The notes: generated by a model from the letters alone, not told the origin. A stretch of 64,000 nt of DNA from Cupriavidus metallidurans CH34 (GCF_000196015.1 NC_007973.1:2294001-2358000); one strand, 5' to 3'. Positions 18,562 to 29,159 are shown, counted from the first letter of the stretch. Program-made: numbers and translations.

Positions 18562-21060
18562 CTAGCCACACTCGCCCACATAACCGCAATTGGCGCACTT
18601 GGCGCAGCCGTCCACCTTGTGCAGGGCGTGAGCGCCACACTCGGGGCACGGCTTGCCGGTGCCAATCCCGGCAGCCAGTTTGGCGGCGGGCGCCGCTTCG
18701 GCCGGCGAAGCCAGCGCCACAGCCGCCTCGCCGCCTTCGCGCCGGGCCAGACGGGCAGCCAGCGCCACCACCGGTACCTGGCTGCCCTCCTCGTCCAGGA
18801 AACCACGCTTGATCAGGATGCGTTGAATCGCGTAACTCAGCGCCGCCACCTCCGAATCATGGAAGCGCGGCACCTCGGTGCCGTCCTGGCGGGCCAGGGA
18901 GCCGTAGCGGACCGTGCCCTTGTCCCAGACCACGTTCCGCATATCGGCCAGCGCCTTGGCGATCGGTCCGCCCGAGCGGGCCACCATCGACAATAGCCGC
19001 ATCGTCGACGTGATCCACTGCTGGCCCTCGGAACGCTGCCCCGCGGGCATGAAGAACTCGATTGGCCGCTCGATCGTCACCGGCTGGCCACCGATCGTGC
19101 CGGACACCTGCATGAAGTTGACGGTCAGGTAGACCGTCTTGTGACCCTCATAGGTCAAATACTCGACCTTCGACGTCACGCCTTCCAGATCGCCGAGTGG
19201 CCGGCTACCGAACGGCCGCGTCAGCGGATCGTCCTCGCTCGGCGTGGCGGGCGCCGGCGCCGTGGTGGCCGTGGCGGCCGGGGTGACCGACAGCACCGCG
19301 CCAAGCACCTGGTTCGGCCGATACGTGGCGAGCCCCTTGAGCCCGGCCTTCCACGCTTCGAGGTAGAGATTGCGGAAGGCTTCGTACGGATAGTCCTCCG
19401 GCACGTTCACAGTCTTGCTGATGCTCGTGTCGATATAGGGCTGGACCGCCTCCAGCATCCGCATATGGTCAATGGCAGACATCTGGAGCGCCGTGACGAA
19501 GCTCTCCGGCAACTGCTCGACGTCGCCGCCCATATGGCGATAGAGCCGCCATGCATGGTCGGCCACCTCGAACGTGCGATAGCTGTCGTCGGGCATCCGC
19601 TTGCGCCGGTTGTAGGTCCACGAGAAGGCCGGCTCGATCCCATTTGACGCGTTATCGGCAAAGGCAAGCGTGATCGTGCCAGTTGGCGCGATCGAAAGCA
19701 GGTGCGAGTTGCGCAGGCCGTGTTCGCGGATGGCATCGCGGATGGGCTCGGGCAGGCGGCTCACGAAGCCGCCACTCAGATAGGCGTCGGCATCGAACAA
19801 CGGGAAGCGGCCCTTCTCCTCGGCGAGTTCGACCGATGCCAGATAGGCGTGATCGCGCATGGTCTCGGAGATCCGCCCCGCAAGCGCGCGCGCCGCATCG
19901 GTGTCATAGCGATGACCCAGCATCACCAGTGCGCTACCAAGCCCCAGGAACCCCAGGCCGATACGACGCTTGGCTTGCGCCTCGGCCTGCTGCTCGGGCA
20001 ACGGCCAGTAGGTGATGTCGAGCACGTTGTCGAGCATCCGCGTCGAAACGCGCACGACCTCGGCAAACGCCTCGAAATCGAAGCTGGCCTGATCGGTAAA
20101 CGGGCGGCGTACGAAGCGCGTCAGGTTGATCGAGCCCAGGCAGCAGCAGCCATACGACGGCAACGGCTGCTCGGCGCACGGGTTGGTGGCCTCGATCGTC
20201 TCGCAGTAATAGAGATTGTTGTCGGCGTTGATGCGCGACAGGAACAGGATGCCAGGCTCTGCGTGGTCATAGGTGGCCTGCATGACCTGGTCCCACAGCC
20301 GACGGGCCGGCACACGCCGATACACCCACTGGCCGTCGTCGCGGCGATAGGCGCCCGCCGCGATACCGTCCGCGCCAGGCTCGGCCTCGTGGATCAGTTC
20401 GATTTCCCCATCAGCCGCCACCGCTTGCATGAACTCGTCGGTGACGCCAATCGAGATATTGAAGTTGGTCAGGTCGCCACGGTCCTTGGCGTGGATAAAG
20501 CTCTCGATATCGGGGTGGTCGCAGCGCAGCACGCCCATCTGCGCGCCGCGCCGTGCGCCGGCCGATTCCACGGTGGCACACGATGCATCGAACACCTTCA
20601 TGAACGACACCGGCCCCGATGCGCGCGAGTGCGTGGCACGCACCAGCGCGCCACCCGGCCTGATCGAGGAAAAGTCATAGCCGACACCGCCGCCGCGCCG
20701 CATCGTCTCCGCAGCCTGGGCCACGGCGGTATAGATGCTCGGCTTACCGCCACGCACCTGGGAAACCGAGTCGCCCACAGGCTGGACGAAGCAGTTGATC
20801 AGCGTAGCTTGAATGCCTGTGCCAGCCGCCGAGTTGATACGCCCGGCCGGCACGAAGCCGCCTTCCAGCGCCCAAAGAAAGCGCGAGGCCCAGGCCTCGC
20901 GTTTGTCGGCAGGTTCCACCTCCGCGAGCGCGCGCGCCACACGGCGACGCACATCGTCAATGGTCTGCTCCTCGCCCTTGGCGTATTTTTCCTGGAGTAC
21001 TTCGATGGAGATGTCTTGCGGCGCAAGCGCGCCGCGGAGGATCTGGTCGTTTGCGTTCAT
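18562..21060 (-). CDS. nrdJ: adenosylcobalamin-dependent (class II) ribonucleotide reductase
   Basis: An 832-residue reductase making deoxyribonucleotides with a B12 radical. Family signatures are [66 protein letters not shown] and [25 protein letters not shown]. There is no N-terminal ATP cone. The C-terminus is a CxxC-rich zinc-ribbon tail ([28 protein letters not shown] region), likely the redox tail that reduces the active-site disulfide. No cobalamin riboswitch was recognised upstream; the 160 bases upstream lead to the divergent SRP RNA promoter. Confidence 0.94.
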   Translation of the reverse strand: MNANDQILRGALAPQDISIEVLQEKYAKGEEQTIDDVRRRVARALAEVEPADKREAWASRFLWALEGGFVPAGRINSAAGTGIQATLINCFVQPVGDSVSQVRGGKPSIYTAVAQAAETMRRGGGVGYDFSSIRPGGALVRATHSRASGPVSFMKVFDASCATVESAGARRGAQMGVLRCDHPDIESFIHAKDRGDLTNFNISIGVTDEFMQAVAADGEIELIHEAEPGADGIAAGAYRRDDGQWVYRRVPARRLWDQVMQATYDHAEPGILFLSRINADNNLYYCETIEATNPCAEQPLPSYGCCCLGSINLTRFVRRPFTDQASFDFEAFAEVVRVSTRMLDNVLDITYWPLPEQQAEAQAKRRIGLGFLGLGSALVMLGHRYDTDAARALAGRISETMRDHAYLASVELAEEKGRFPLFDADAYLSGGFVSRLPEPIRDAIREHGLRNSHLLSIAPTGTITLAFADNASNGIEPAFSWTYNRRKRMPDDSYRTFEVADHAWRLYRHMGGDVEQLPESFVTALQMSAIDHMRMLEAVQPYIDTSISKTVNVPEDYPYEAFRNLYLEAWKAGLKGLATYRPNQVLGAVLSVTPAATATTAPAPATPSEDDPLTRPFGSRPLGDLEGVTSKVEYLTYEGHKTVYLTVNFMQVSGTIGGQPVTIERPIEFFMPAGQRSEGQQWITSTMRLLSMVARSGGPIAKALADMRNVVWDKGTVRYGSLARQDGTEVPRFHDSEVAALSYAIQRILIKRGFLDEEGSQVPVVALAARLARREGGEAAVALASPAEAAPAAKLAAGIGTGKPCPECGAHALHKVDGCAKCANCGYVGECG

Positions 21061-21186
21061 GTCCCCAGCCTGTCAGTTGAGAGCTTTCCGGCCCGAATTT
21101 GCCGTCCGCCATGCTGCCAGCATGGCAGGACGCCAACCCCGCTTCAGATCAAACAACCAGCCAAAGTCCTTGGCAAGAATACAAAA

Positions 21187-21216
21187 TTGGAAAGCCTCTC
21201 AAGGTTGCGTTACAAT
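21187..21216 (+). promoter_or_regulatory. sigma-70 promoter of the SRP RNA gene
   Basis: -35 TTGGAA (21187-21192), 18-base spacer, -10 TACAAT (21211-21216). The predicted start, seven bases downstream, coincides with the first paired base of the SRP RNA at 21224. Confidence 0.75.
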
Positions 21217-21223
21217 GCCGGTC

Positions 21224-21321
21224 GGACGGGCCTCCTCGCATGGCGGCGCGGTCAACCTGGTCAGGTCGGGAACGAAGCAGCCACAGCCGTTTTCCACCAG
21301 TGCCGAGGGTCAGGCTCGTCC
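21224..21321 (+). ncRNA. ffs: signal recognition particle RNA, small (4.5S) type
   Basis: About 98 nt. The 5' end GGACGGGCCT pairs with AGGCTCGTCC at 21312-21321 (ten pairs, one G-U). The apical domain carries the invariant Ffh-binding core: CTGGTCAGGTCGGGAACGAA and GCAGCCACAGCCG, with the GGAA-type tetraloop region. This is the RNA that with Ffh targets membrane proteins to FtsY. The gene lies between nrdJ (divergent) and the AddA-like gene (whose stop is about 130 bases on). Downstream are only short T-runs; no clear terminator hairpin was seen. Confidence 0.93.
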
Positions 21322-21450
21322 CCCTAATTCCCCTTTCTGCTTTTATCTCCCGGCAATTCCCTGATTAATCTCTGGCGCCCGCCCGTTTTCGCGCGCCAGA
21401 AACATCCTATTGTGCGCCTGTTTTGCGAATCGGGCACAGGCCGGGTGCGC

Positions 21451-24400
21451 TCAGAACAATGACCCCTGCTGCGTCGTGGCGATAGGTACCGCCTGTGACG
21501 CCGAGGCACGCAGAAGCTCCACATCGATCCATTCTCCGGCCGCCGTGGCCACGCCAGCCTCGATCCGCTTGCCCGGAAACATCGGCGCCACCGCCGCTGC
21601 GTAGCGCAAGAGCTGCGTGCGATAGCCCGCATGTTCCTGCGGCAACAGCCTGAGCTTGTAGTCGATGATGACGACCCGCTCGTCGAATTCCACCAGCCGG
21701 TCGATTCGCAGCAACCGCCCGCGGCCGTCATAAAGCTCCACCTCATTGCGTGCCGACACGGCATCCACCGGGAACATCAGTTCGCGCAGTGCCGGGGCCT
21801 CAAGCATTGCGCGCAGGTCCGCGACGGCCGCCTCGGCCTGCTGCCGCCAGCGCTCACGCGCGTTCGGCGCACCCGCGCCAGTCAGCGGGAACCAGCGCAA
21901 GACCGTTTCCACGTCGGGCAAGCTGCCATGCGCATCGGGATAGCGCGAGACACGTTCGAGCAGCGCGTGCACCAGTTCGCCATGTGCAGCGGCATCGGCA
22001 TCGAACACGATGCCCTCGGCCTCGTCGTCCGCATCGTCGATCGGCAAGCGGTCGTCAGCCGCATCGCGATAGCGCAGCCGGAAATCGGTATAGCGGATGC
22101 GCTCGCTGGCGGCGGTCAGGGTATCGACTGCCGCGACGTCGGTCTCGGGATAAGCCGTGATCTCGTCACCGACACCCGCCGCAGCCAGACGCACGTACCA
22201 GCTTCCGGCGATCTCCGCCCCTGGCGCATCTTCCTTCTCCGCCTTGCTCGCGCGCCCCTTGATGCCGCTAACCAGCAGGCCTTGCTGCGCGCGCGTCATC
22301 GCCACGTAGAGCAGATTCCAGTTTTCGCGATCGGCCAGCGCCGCTTCGGCGTCGAACAGCGGCGCGCGAGCCATGCCGCGCTCGTCACGCTTGCCGTAGG
22401 CGGAAAAATGCCGTGGCACCGCCGATGTCGGCGGCCAGTCGACCAGAATGCCACCACGATCCGCCGCCGGATCGCTGTGATTCGCATCGAGCAGAATCAC
22501 GAACGGCGCCTCGAGGCCCTTTGCCGCGTGCACCGTCAGAATATGAACGGCATCGAGCTGATTGTCTGCGGCGTCGTCTGACTCCGCCTCGGTATCCTCG
22601 ACACCTTCGCCCATGCCGCCCTCATCGGGGCTTTCATCCTCGTCACCACGCCGAATTTCCTGCAGCTCATCGATGAACTTGGGCAGGCTCGGATAGCGTC
22701 CGCCATCAAGGTCGAGCGACAGCTTCAGGAAGGCATCGAGATTGGCCAGCACCTGTTCGCGAATGGCGGCAGGCGCGGCTTCGGCATAACGGCGACGCAC
22801 CTCTCCCTGGTGATAGATCTGGTCGACCAGATCATGCACGGGCTTGTGCGGCGCGAGCGCCAGCCAGCCGCGCAAGCGCGCGACACCCGTTCGCAGCGAA
22901 TCGGAAACGCGCTCGGGCAGTCCCAGCGCCTCGATGCGTGCCCACCATCCACCTTCGCCCTCCATCATGGCCAGCAGCACCAGATCGTCGTCAGTCGCGC
23001 CCACGAGCGGGCTCTTGAGAACATGCGCGAGGTCGAGATCCGATTCCGGTGTCATCAGGAACGCCAGGAGCGCTGAGAGATCGAGTGCTTCCAGCGTCGT
23101 CAGCAAGCCGCCACGGCGCGGGCTCAGGCACGGGATGCCGGCCTCGCGCATCGCTCGTTCGTAATCAGCCAGAAAGGTCTTGCGTCGCACCAGCAGATGC
23201 ATGTCGCGCCAGCCCGCCGGGCGAGTGCCATCGCCTTCCCTCACGGGCACCTGGTCGCGCAGATAGTGCAGCCAGGCTGCCACGCGGCGACCTTCCTCGT
23301 AACGCAGGGAGTCGCCTTTCTGCGTGCGTGGCTGGGTCAGCGTATCGCGATGGCCATCGCCCTCGGATGCTTCGTCATCCTCTGCTTCCTCTGGCTCGAC
23401 GAGCGGCAGCAGCCAGACCGGTCCGGCCGGACCGCCGAGCGCCGTGGTTTGCGTTTCGTAGAGCGGATAGCGCCCTTCCGCGCGTGCGTGATCGAACACG
23501 GCGTTGACCCAGTCGAGCACCTCGGGGCGATTGCGGCGCGTGCGGTTGGTACGCAGCACGGTGGCGCCGAATCCGTCCTGAAGCATGACCCGCGCGGCAT
23601 CGAACAGGCGCGCGTCCGCGCGACGGAAACGGTAGATCGACTGTTTGGGATCGCCAACCAGAAACACGGTGGGCTTCTCTCCCAGCCCCTGATAGCCGGC
23701 CAGCCAGCCCTGCAGGATGCGCCATTGGAGCGGGTTCGTGTCCTGGAACTCGTCAAGCAGCAGGTGACGATATCGCGCGTCGAGACGCACCTGCAGGTAC
23801 GTGGCGGTTTCCTCGTCGGCCATCAGCTTCGCCGCCAGCCATTCGAGGTCCGCGAAGTCCATCGCACGCTGGTCGCCCTTGTGGCGCTGATAACGTTCGA
23901 GCAGTGCATCGCCCAGACGGTACAGCGCCAGGTTGATCGCGAGCACCATGGCCTCGCAGCGGCGCGCCGCGATCTCGTCCAGTCGTGCGCAGTGCTCTGC
24001 GTGCTGATCCAGCAATTCGTCAACGGCACCTTCGCTACCGCACACCTTGGCCAATGCCGTGGTACGACGCAGCGAGCGCGGCTTGCCCGCATCGGTGAAA
24101 AACGCGGCACGCAGCAACTGGAATGCGTTGGCGGCGGCCTCGCCCGGCGCGGCGCCCGCGTCGCGCCATGCGCGGATCGCGCGCAGTCCGTCGATGATCT
24201 TCGACGCGTGCCCCTGCTCGGTCTTCCCGCCACGACCGAGCAGCAGTGCCATCTGCGCGCATTCCTCGAGCCAGTCGTCGTCGCAGAGCGCGTCCACCAA
24301 AATGTCGGAGGTGGCATCGTCACCAAGATCCTGCGCCAGCTTCGTGGCGGGATCGCCCGACTCCTTGAACGCAAACCACTCGTTGCGTGCGTGGAACATC

Positions 24401-25014
24401 CGATCAAGCAGACCCCGTGCCTGGAAGTCACCGATCGCATCGACCAGCGCTTCATAGGCTTCGCGCAGATCAGCGTATTGCGGCTGCGCCAGCGCGCGCC
24501 AGAACGGCGCCCAGGCCTCGCGCTTCATGCGCAAGGCATCCTCGCGGAGCGACGCGCCGGGCACGATGCCCGACGACAGCGGCGCCCCGCGCAACAACGT
24601 GCCGAACCAGCCGTGGAACGTGTCGATCGCCATGCGGCCCGGTGACGCCAGCACTTGTGCATGTAGCGTCCGCGCGCGGGGCAATGCCGCGCGCGCGGCG
24701 TCTGGAGACAGCCCGCGCATTTCCAGCTGCGTCAACACCGCCTCATCAGTTCCGCCGGCAAGCTGCGACAGCACTTCGAGCAGGCGCTCGCGCATTTCCT
24801 CGGCGGCCTTGCGCGTAAAGGTGATAGCCAGGATCTCATGCGGCGCGGCGCCGGCCAGCAGCAGACGGACCAGACGCGCCACCAGCAGCCACGTCTTGCC
24901 GCTGCCCGCGCAGGCCTCCACCACCACGGAGCGGCCGGGGTCGCAGGCGGCGCGCGTAAAATCGGCCTCGCCCACGGATTGGCCATCGCGCAAATAGGCG
25001 TGAACTTCGGTCAT
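21451..25014 (-). CDS. addA: UvrD/Rep-type helicase-nuclease, AddA-like
   Basis: An 1187-residue subunit of a double-strand-break resection complex. Walker A is EACAGSGKTWLL at about residues 34-45. Further helicase motifs are ITFTRKAAEEMRERL, LLLDEFQDTNPLQW (motif II), LVGDPKQSIYRFRRAD and LTVHAAKGLEAPFVILLD. The C-terminal RecB-type nuclease motif is ERVVIIDYKLRLLPQEHAGYRTQLLRYAAAV. ATG 25014 overlaps the stop of the AddB-like gene (ATGA). A longer frame to 25080 lies inside that gene and was rejected. Chi specificity is unknown. Confidence 0.9.
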   Translation of the reverse strand: MTEVHAYLRDGQSVGEADFTRAACDPGRSVVVEACAGSGKTWLLVARLVRLLLAGAAPHEILAITFTRKAAEEMRERLLEVLSQLAGGTDEAVLTQLEMRGLSPDAARAALPRARTLHAQVLASPGRMAIDTFHGWFGTLLRGAPLSSGIVPGASLREDALRMKREAWAPFWRALAQPQYADLREAYEALVDAIGDFQARGLLDRMFHARNEWFAFKESGDPATKLAQDLGDDATSDILVDALCDDDWLEECAQMALLLGRGGKTEQGHASKIIDGLRAIRAWRDAGAAPGEAAANAFQLLRAAFFTDAGKPRSLRRTTALAKVCGSEGAVDELLDQHAEHCARLDEIAARRCEAMVLAINLALYRLGDALLERYQRHKGDQRAMDFADLEWLAAKLMADEETATYLQVRLDARYRHLLLDEFQDTNPLQWRILQGWLAGYQGLGEKPTVFLVGDPKQSIYRFRRADARLFDAARVMLQDGFGATVLRTNRTRRNRPEVLDWVNAVFDHARAEGRYPLYETQTTALGGPAGPVWLLPLVEPEEAEDDEASEGDGHRDTLTQPRTQKGDSLRYEEGRRVAAWLHYLRDQVPVREGDGTRPAGWRDMHLLVRRKTFLADYERAMREAGIPCLSPRRGGLLTTLEALDLSALLAFLMTPESDLDLAHVLKSPLVGATDDDLVLLAMMEGEGGWWARIEALGLPERVSDSLRTGVARLRGWLALAPHKPVHDLVDQIYHQGEVRRRYAEAAPAAIREQVLANLDAFLKLSLDLDGGRYPSLPKFIDELQEIRRGDEDESPDEGGMGEGVEDTEAESDDAADNQLDAVHILTVHAAKGLEAPFVILLDANHSDPAADRGGILVDWPPTSAVPRHFSAYGKRDERGMARAPLFDAEAALADRENWNLLYVAMTRAQQGLLVSGIKGRASKAEKEDAPGAEIAGSWYVRLAAAGVGDEITAYPETDVAAVDTLTAASERIRYTDFRLRYRDAADDRLPIDDADDEAEGIVFDADAAAHGELVHALLERVSRYPDAHGSLPDVETVLRWFPLTGAGAPNARERWRQQAEAAVADLRAMLEAPALRELMFPVDAVSARNEVELYDGRGRLLRIDRLVEFDERVVIIDYKLRLLPQEHAGYRTQLLRYAAAVAPMFPGKRIEAGVATAAGEWIDVELLRASASQAVPIATTQQGSLF

Positions 25015-27941
25015 GACTGCAGATCCGGCAACGCGGTGGACTCCCAGAAGCCCTTGCGGCACAGGCCGCGGGCATCGCAATAAGTACAGGCGGCGGCATC
25101 GCCGATCGCGGGCAGCTTCGCGCCTTGCCGCAAACGCACGACGTCATGCCGCAACTGGCGCTCGAGCCAAGTCACCGCCGCCTGAAATTCCGGCAGATCG
25201 ACTTCCCGCTGGGCACCGGGCGAACTATCGCGGCCGCCCTGCTTCACACCTTCCAGCGCCACCCAGCTTCCCGCCACGGCATCGGCCCGAAGCAGACCGT
25301 AGAACGCCAACTGGCAGTCTTCCTCGGCATCACCGGCCTTGCGCCGCAGGCGGCTGGCTGGCTGGGTCTTGTAATCGAGCACCGCATGTGCGCCATCCGG
25401 TCCCTTGTCGAGCCGGTCGATCCGGCCGGCCAGCCGCAGCGGTACGCCATCGGGCATCGCCACATCCACGCCGGCATCGAATTCGCCACCGCGCCAGTGC
25501 CAGCCCGCTTCCTCACGCTCAGCCTGCCATGCCACGTACGACGGCAGGACTTCCATCCAGCGGCGGTAATAGCTGATGGCATTGCCGTCCTCGGCAATCT
25601 GCTTGCCGAACGAGGTATCCGAGATTTCCCGCAGACGCGCCAGACGCCGGTCGCTGTCACGCTCGCCAGAGGCATGGATCTCCTCGTGGTATTGCAGCAG
25701 CACGCGATGCAGCAGGTTGCCGATATCGCGCTTCTCGAGGTCGTCGCTGAGCGTGTCGAGCCCGGAAAGGCCCAGCATCCGGCTGGCGAAGAACTGATAG
25801 GGGCAACGGCGCAACGTGTTGTACGCCTGCGCGCTCCAGCGCTCTGGCACGCGCTCGGGCGCCACCGGCGCAGGCATTCCGGCGGGCTGCGCGAAGGTAT
25901 CGTGCAGAGCGGGCGTGGCGCTGGCTTCGATCGGCGTGCCCGCTCGCGCGCAACATGCGGATAACCGCTCGATCCAGCCGGAGACATGATGCGGCTCGCC
26001 CCGGCTGCCGATGCGTTGCCACGTCAGCACGACGTCGCTGTTGTTGAGCAGCACTTCGGCCAGATCCCGGGCCTGCTGGGCAAAGCGGGCCTCGCGGTCT
26101 TCGAGCCCAAGCTCGCGTCGCATCTGGTTCGAGAAGAACATCAACTCAGCCGCGCTGGACGGCAACTGCGCGTCATCGCAGCCGACTACCACCACGCCGT
26201 CGAACCGTCGCATCCGGGCGCCGTTGAGCGGCAGGATCGTGATGCGCGACTGGCTCTGCGCCGAGGGCTCCTTGTAAGCCACCGATTCGAGCAATGCCGA
26301 CAGCATCGCACGAAACTCCTGTTGGTTCAGCGTGGCGTGGCTGCCGGTCTCGTCGTCGGGCAAGTCGCCCAGCTTCGCCAGCGCATCCAGCAGTTGCCGC
26401 CCGGCATCGTCGGCAGCCAGCGCGACACGCATATCGAGCGTGTCAAGCATGGCGTCGAGGCGGCCCAGCCAGACATGGAGCGGCTGTTGCGCGAGGCCCC
26501 GTGGCCACTGCGCGGCCTCGTCGGCCAGCGTGGCAATCAGCGTGCGAGCCGCAGCGCGAATCTGCAGTTCGGCATCGCTGGCCTCCATCGTCTCCGCGTC
26601 GACCAGCGCGCCTGCCGCTCGCTCACGCTCTGCAAACAGATGCGCCAGTCTGGCCCAGCCTCCGGTAACTACAGCGCGACGGATGCGGCGCTCCATCAGC
26701 GCGATCGCCGCGCCGCGATGCTCGAATGCAGGCAGGCAAAACGGGCTCTTGAGCAGGTCGAGCAGTGCCGCGCTATCGCCATCGCGCGCCAGCACGTCAA
26801 ACCAGCGCATCAGCGCGGCGGCTGCGCGCGTGGTCGACAACTTCCAGCCGGTTTCATCGCGGACAGGCGCTCCGGCACGCGCCAGCAACGCGCGGGCGCG
26901 GCGGGCCACCACGCGGTCGTGGGCCACGAGCGCCACATGCCTGCGGCCTTCGTTGAGCCATTGCACGAGCTGGTCCGCTGCTGCGGCGGCTTCATCCTCG
27001 AAGCGCGCGCTGCCGATAACGCGGACACGCGGACGTTCGGCCGGCAATTCGGCCGACAACGCAGCGGGCAAGGCCGGCGGTGCCGCGAACGGTTCGCTGT
27101 CGGCACTACTGTCCCCGTCGCGCCGGGCCTCGGGCCACAGCGCAAGCAGCGTCCGATACCAGTCGGACTCTCCCCCCGCTTCCGATGCGCCGGTCCAGTC
27201 GTAGCCGACCTCGAGCGTCGGCACGAGTTCGCCGGCCTGCTCGAGGAATCTGGCTTCAACCGGTTCCGGCGATGTCGGGCCAATCCAGACCACCGGCCCT
27301 GCAACCTGCTGCGCCATGCGCTGTAGCGCCCGGCGTCGTGCCGGAAGCGGGTCGTCCGGCCCCGACAGCATTTGCCAGAAGGCAAGCACGATCTGCGCCT
27401 CCTGCCCGAGAAAGCGCTCGGACAGGTGCGCATAAGTACGTTGCAGCGCGCCTTGCAGGAGCGCCGCCCGCTCGTCGCTATCGTCGCCCTCGAGATCATC
27501 GTCTCCGCGGATCGCCGCGTCCTCCAGCCAGCGCGCACTCAGTTCGTCACTGATCGATAGCAGCGTCTGCGCCAGTCCCCATGCCGCCCCCTCTGTCTGG
27601 GCGCCAAAGGCGGTCCGCAGCCAATCCTGTGAGCGAATCGCCTGTTGCACCGCCAATAGGCGCGCGGCATGGCCACGCGTGGGTGTCGGGTCGGCAGCAA
27701 GATCGGGGGGAAGGTCCAGCAGCCAGTGCCCGAGCGTCAGCACACGCGGTAGCAAACGGGGCTGCCCGGCGGCGCGCGCAGCGGCATCCAGCGCCTGGCG
27801 CACGCCAGGAATCTGCGCGGCCGTCGGCACGACGATATGCGCGCCAGTGGCAGCCGGGCCGCAGTGATCCAGGAAATACCAAGTCGCCGTGGCAGCCTGA
27901 TCGAGAAAGGACGGCCCGGGAGGAAACGAGAGTCGGGTCAT
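25011..27941 (-). CDS. addB: PD-(D/E)XK nuclease, AddB-like partner
   Basis: A 976-residue protein with a degenerate helicase-like N-terminal part and a RecB-family nuclease C-terminus (HAVLDYKTQPASRLRRK; Asp-x-Lys active site). Four cysteines can form the iron-sulfur staple of AddB: one in LRRCPYQFFASRMLGL and three in CTYCDARGLC. No intact Walker A is visible. The ATG at 27941 begins MTRLSFPPGPSFLDQAATATWYF; the open frame upstream to 28076 lacks similarity. The order AddB then AddA with coupled stop/start matches a two-gene operon. Confidence 0.87.
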   Translation of the reverse strand: MTRLSFPPGPSFLDQAATATWYFLDHCGPAATGAHIVVPTAAQIPGVRQALDAAARAAGQPRLLPRVLTLGHWLLDLPPDLAADPTPTRGHAARLLAVQQAIRSQDWLRTAFGAQTEGAAWGLAQTLLSISDELSARWLEDAAIRGDDDLEGDDSDERAALLQGALQRTYAHLSERFLGQEAQIVLAFWQMLSGPDDPLPARRRALQRMAQQVAGPVVWIGPTSPEPVEARFLEQAGELVPTLEVGYDWTGASEAGGESDWYRTLLALWPEARRDGDSSADSEPFAAPPALPAALSAELPAERPRVRVIGSARFEDEAAAAADQLVQWLNEGRRHVALVAHDRVVARRARALLARAGAPVRDETGWKLSTTRAAAALMRWFDVLARDGDSAALLDLLKSPFCLPAFEHRGAAIALMERRIRRAVVTGGWARLAHLFAERERAAGALVDAETMEASDAELQIRAAARTLIATLADEAAQWPRGLAQQPLHVWLGRLDAMLDTLDMRVALAADDAGRQLLDALAKLGDLPDDETGSHATLNQQEFRAMLSALLESVAYKEPSAQSQSRITILPLNGARMRRFDGVVVVGCDDAQLPSSAAELMFFSNQMRRELGLEDREARFAQQARDLAEVLLNNSDVVLTWQRIGSRGEPHHVSGWIERLSACCARAGTPIEASATPALHDTFAQPAGMPAPVAPERVPERWSAQAYNTLRRCPYQFFASRMLGLSGLDTLSDDLEKRDIGNLLHRVLLQYHEEIHASGERDSDRRLARLREISDTSFGKQIAEDGNAISYYRRWMEVLPSYVAWQAEREEAGWHWRGGEFDAGVDVAMPDGVPLRLAGRIDRLDKGPDGAHAVLDYKTQPASRLRRKAGDAEEDCQLAFYGLLRADAVAGSWVALEGVKQGGRDSSPGAQREVDLPEFQAAVTWLERQLRHDVVRLRQGAKLPAIGDAAACTYCDARGLCRKGFWESTALPDLQS

Positions 27942-28002
27942 GGATAACGGGGACGGAGTCGAGGCCGAAGGCAACCCGTGACCCTCGGAACAGACATCTT
28001 GA

Positions 28003-28278
28003 TTAGTTGTCGTCGCCTGCGCTGCCGCCCTCCAGACGGGCGCGCAGTTCGCGCGCCGTCTCCAGCAGGCCTTCATAGCCCGAGCGGGCGTGCTCGGGCA
28101 AATCGGGGTCGCCGATCAGCGTGCCGAGCGTTTCCATCACACTGTAGACCAGCCCCTTGGCGGCGCCGGTGGCGATGCTCTCGGACTCGACGGCGCTGCT
28201 GAGATGCTGCAGCGCATCGCTCAGGTGGTCCGCCTGGCTTTCATCGGACGGAGTGGGCTTGCGGGAGTCTGGCGTCAT
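28003..28278 (-). CDS. small conserved-looking protein of unknown function
   Basis: Ninety-one residues, MTPDSRKPTPSDESQADHLSDAL..., acidic and helical, with no signal peptide, membrane segment or known motif. An ATG at 28278 is preferred over a TTG six bases upstream. It ends 61 bases before the AddB-like gene on the same strand, so it may be co-transcribed with the repair genes. Codon use is like the neighbours and no stop interrupts it, hence probably real. Function not recognised. Confidence 0.65.
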   Translation of the reverse strand: MTPDSRKPTPSDESQADHLSDALQHLSSAVESESIATGAAKGLVYSVMETLGTLIGDPDLPEHARSGYEGLLETARELRARLEGGSAGDDN

Positions 28279-28740
28279 GATCAATAGCGTTGTGAATCGG
28301 TTTGTGCGTCACATGCGCACGATTCCATTCTACTCGCGTGTCACGTCTGTCTGAATGGATTACGCGTGGATTGCGCGGATACGCGAAGTGCATTCTAGAT
28401 CATGCCGACGAGCAGGCCTCGCATGGCGCCTCCGCGAAGGCGCGGCAGATTAACTCAAATAAGGGATGCCAATAGCGGGAAACTCTTGCGGCGATTGACA
28501 CTATCATCGGCAAAACGATTCACAACACGGCACAATATCCACTGTTGCCGCCCCCGGCTAAATCCCGATTCTGGCGAGGACTTGATTTTCGCCAAGCTGG
28601 TAACATATCGGCATCAGCGGCGCATACTGCCGCGCGCCGCCGCGCTGCGAGTCCGCGCAATGTCGTGTAAGGTAGCGGATCGCGCCGACAGCCGTTGTCC
28701 GCCTTCAACATAAACTGAGCGATACCTGAGGTTCCCCGCC
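28279..28740. other. 462-base intergenic region, divergent start of repair operon and trxA
   Basis: No convincing gene. Short open frames here lack codon bias and any recognisable domain. A TTGACA at 28495-28500 has no good -10 at the right distance. A TTGATT (28582) and TAACAT (28601) pair is only 13 bases apart. The region should hold the promoters for trxA and for the small ORF plus addBA, but I could not place them. Confidence 0.5.
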
Positions 28741-29067
28741 ATGAGCGAACAAATCAAATATGTGAGCGACGCTTCGTTCGATGCCGACGTGCTCAAGTCC
28801 GACAAGCCCGTGCTGCTCGACTTCTGGGCCGAATGGTGCGGTCCTTGCAAGATGATCGCCCCGATCCTGGACGAAGTCGCGAAGGACTACGGCGACAAGG
28901 TGCAGGTCGCCAAAATCAACGTGGATGAAAACCAGCAAGTGCCGGCCAAGTTCGGCATTCGCGGCATCCCGACGCTGATCCTGTTCAAGAACGGCCAAGT
29001 GGCCGCGCAGAAGGTTGGCGCGCTGTCGAAGTCGCAGCTGACCGCGTTCCTGGACAGCCAGCTGTAA
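28741..29067 (+). CDS. trxA: thioredoxin 1
   Basis: A 108-residue cytoplasmic thiol-disulfide reductase. The active site is [16 protein letters not shown], followed by [25 protein letters not shown] with the cis-Pro. Full-length for the family. It lies immediately upstream of rho, as in E. coli. TGAGGTT precedes the ATG as ribosome site. Confidence 0.97.
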   Translation: MSEQIKYVSDASFDADVLKSDKPVLLDFWAEWCGPCKMIAPILDEVAKDYGDKVQVAKINVDENQQVPAKFGIRGIPTLILFKNGQVAAQKVGALSKSQLTAFLDSQL

Positions 29068-29077
29068 TCTGTACCCG

Positions 29078-29099
29078 CCCGGGGCCGAACGGCTCCGGG
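29078..29099 (+). terminator. hairpin after trxA
   Basis: CCCGG-G-GCC, loop GAAC, GGC-T-CCGGG: nine pairs including one G-U, eleven bases after the trxA stop. No U-tract follows (AATGCACTACC). It would weaken read-through from trxA into rho, which has its own promoter. Confidence 0.5.
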
Positions 29100-29130
29100 A
29101 ATGCACTACCCGGTCATGCGTGCGTCAGCT

Positions 29131-29159
29131 CTGGCGCACCGGCCGGATTGTGCTATGAT
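29131..29159 (+). promoter_or_regulatory. extended -10 promoter upstream of rho
   Basis: TGC-TATGAT at 29151-29159 is an extended -10 element. The -35 region (CTGGCG, 29131-29136) is poor, which extended -10 promoters tolerate. It predicts a leader of about 80 nt before the rho ATG. The leader is pyrimidine-rich (CATTCTTTTCCCCCTTCTCC), a feature that could serve Rho autoregulation. Confidence 0.55.

Noticed and set aside
19702..21327. 541-codon open frame on the plus strand
   Set aside because: Antisense to nrdJ and running into the SRP RNA gene.
28495..28500. TTGACA as -35 of trxA
   Set aside because: No acceptable -10 at 15-19 bases, and it lies about 240 bases before the gene.
28402..28713. 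103-codon open frame in the gap before trxA
   Set aside because: Arg/Ser-rich, no ribosome site, ends inside the likely trxA leader, no domain.
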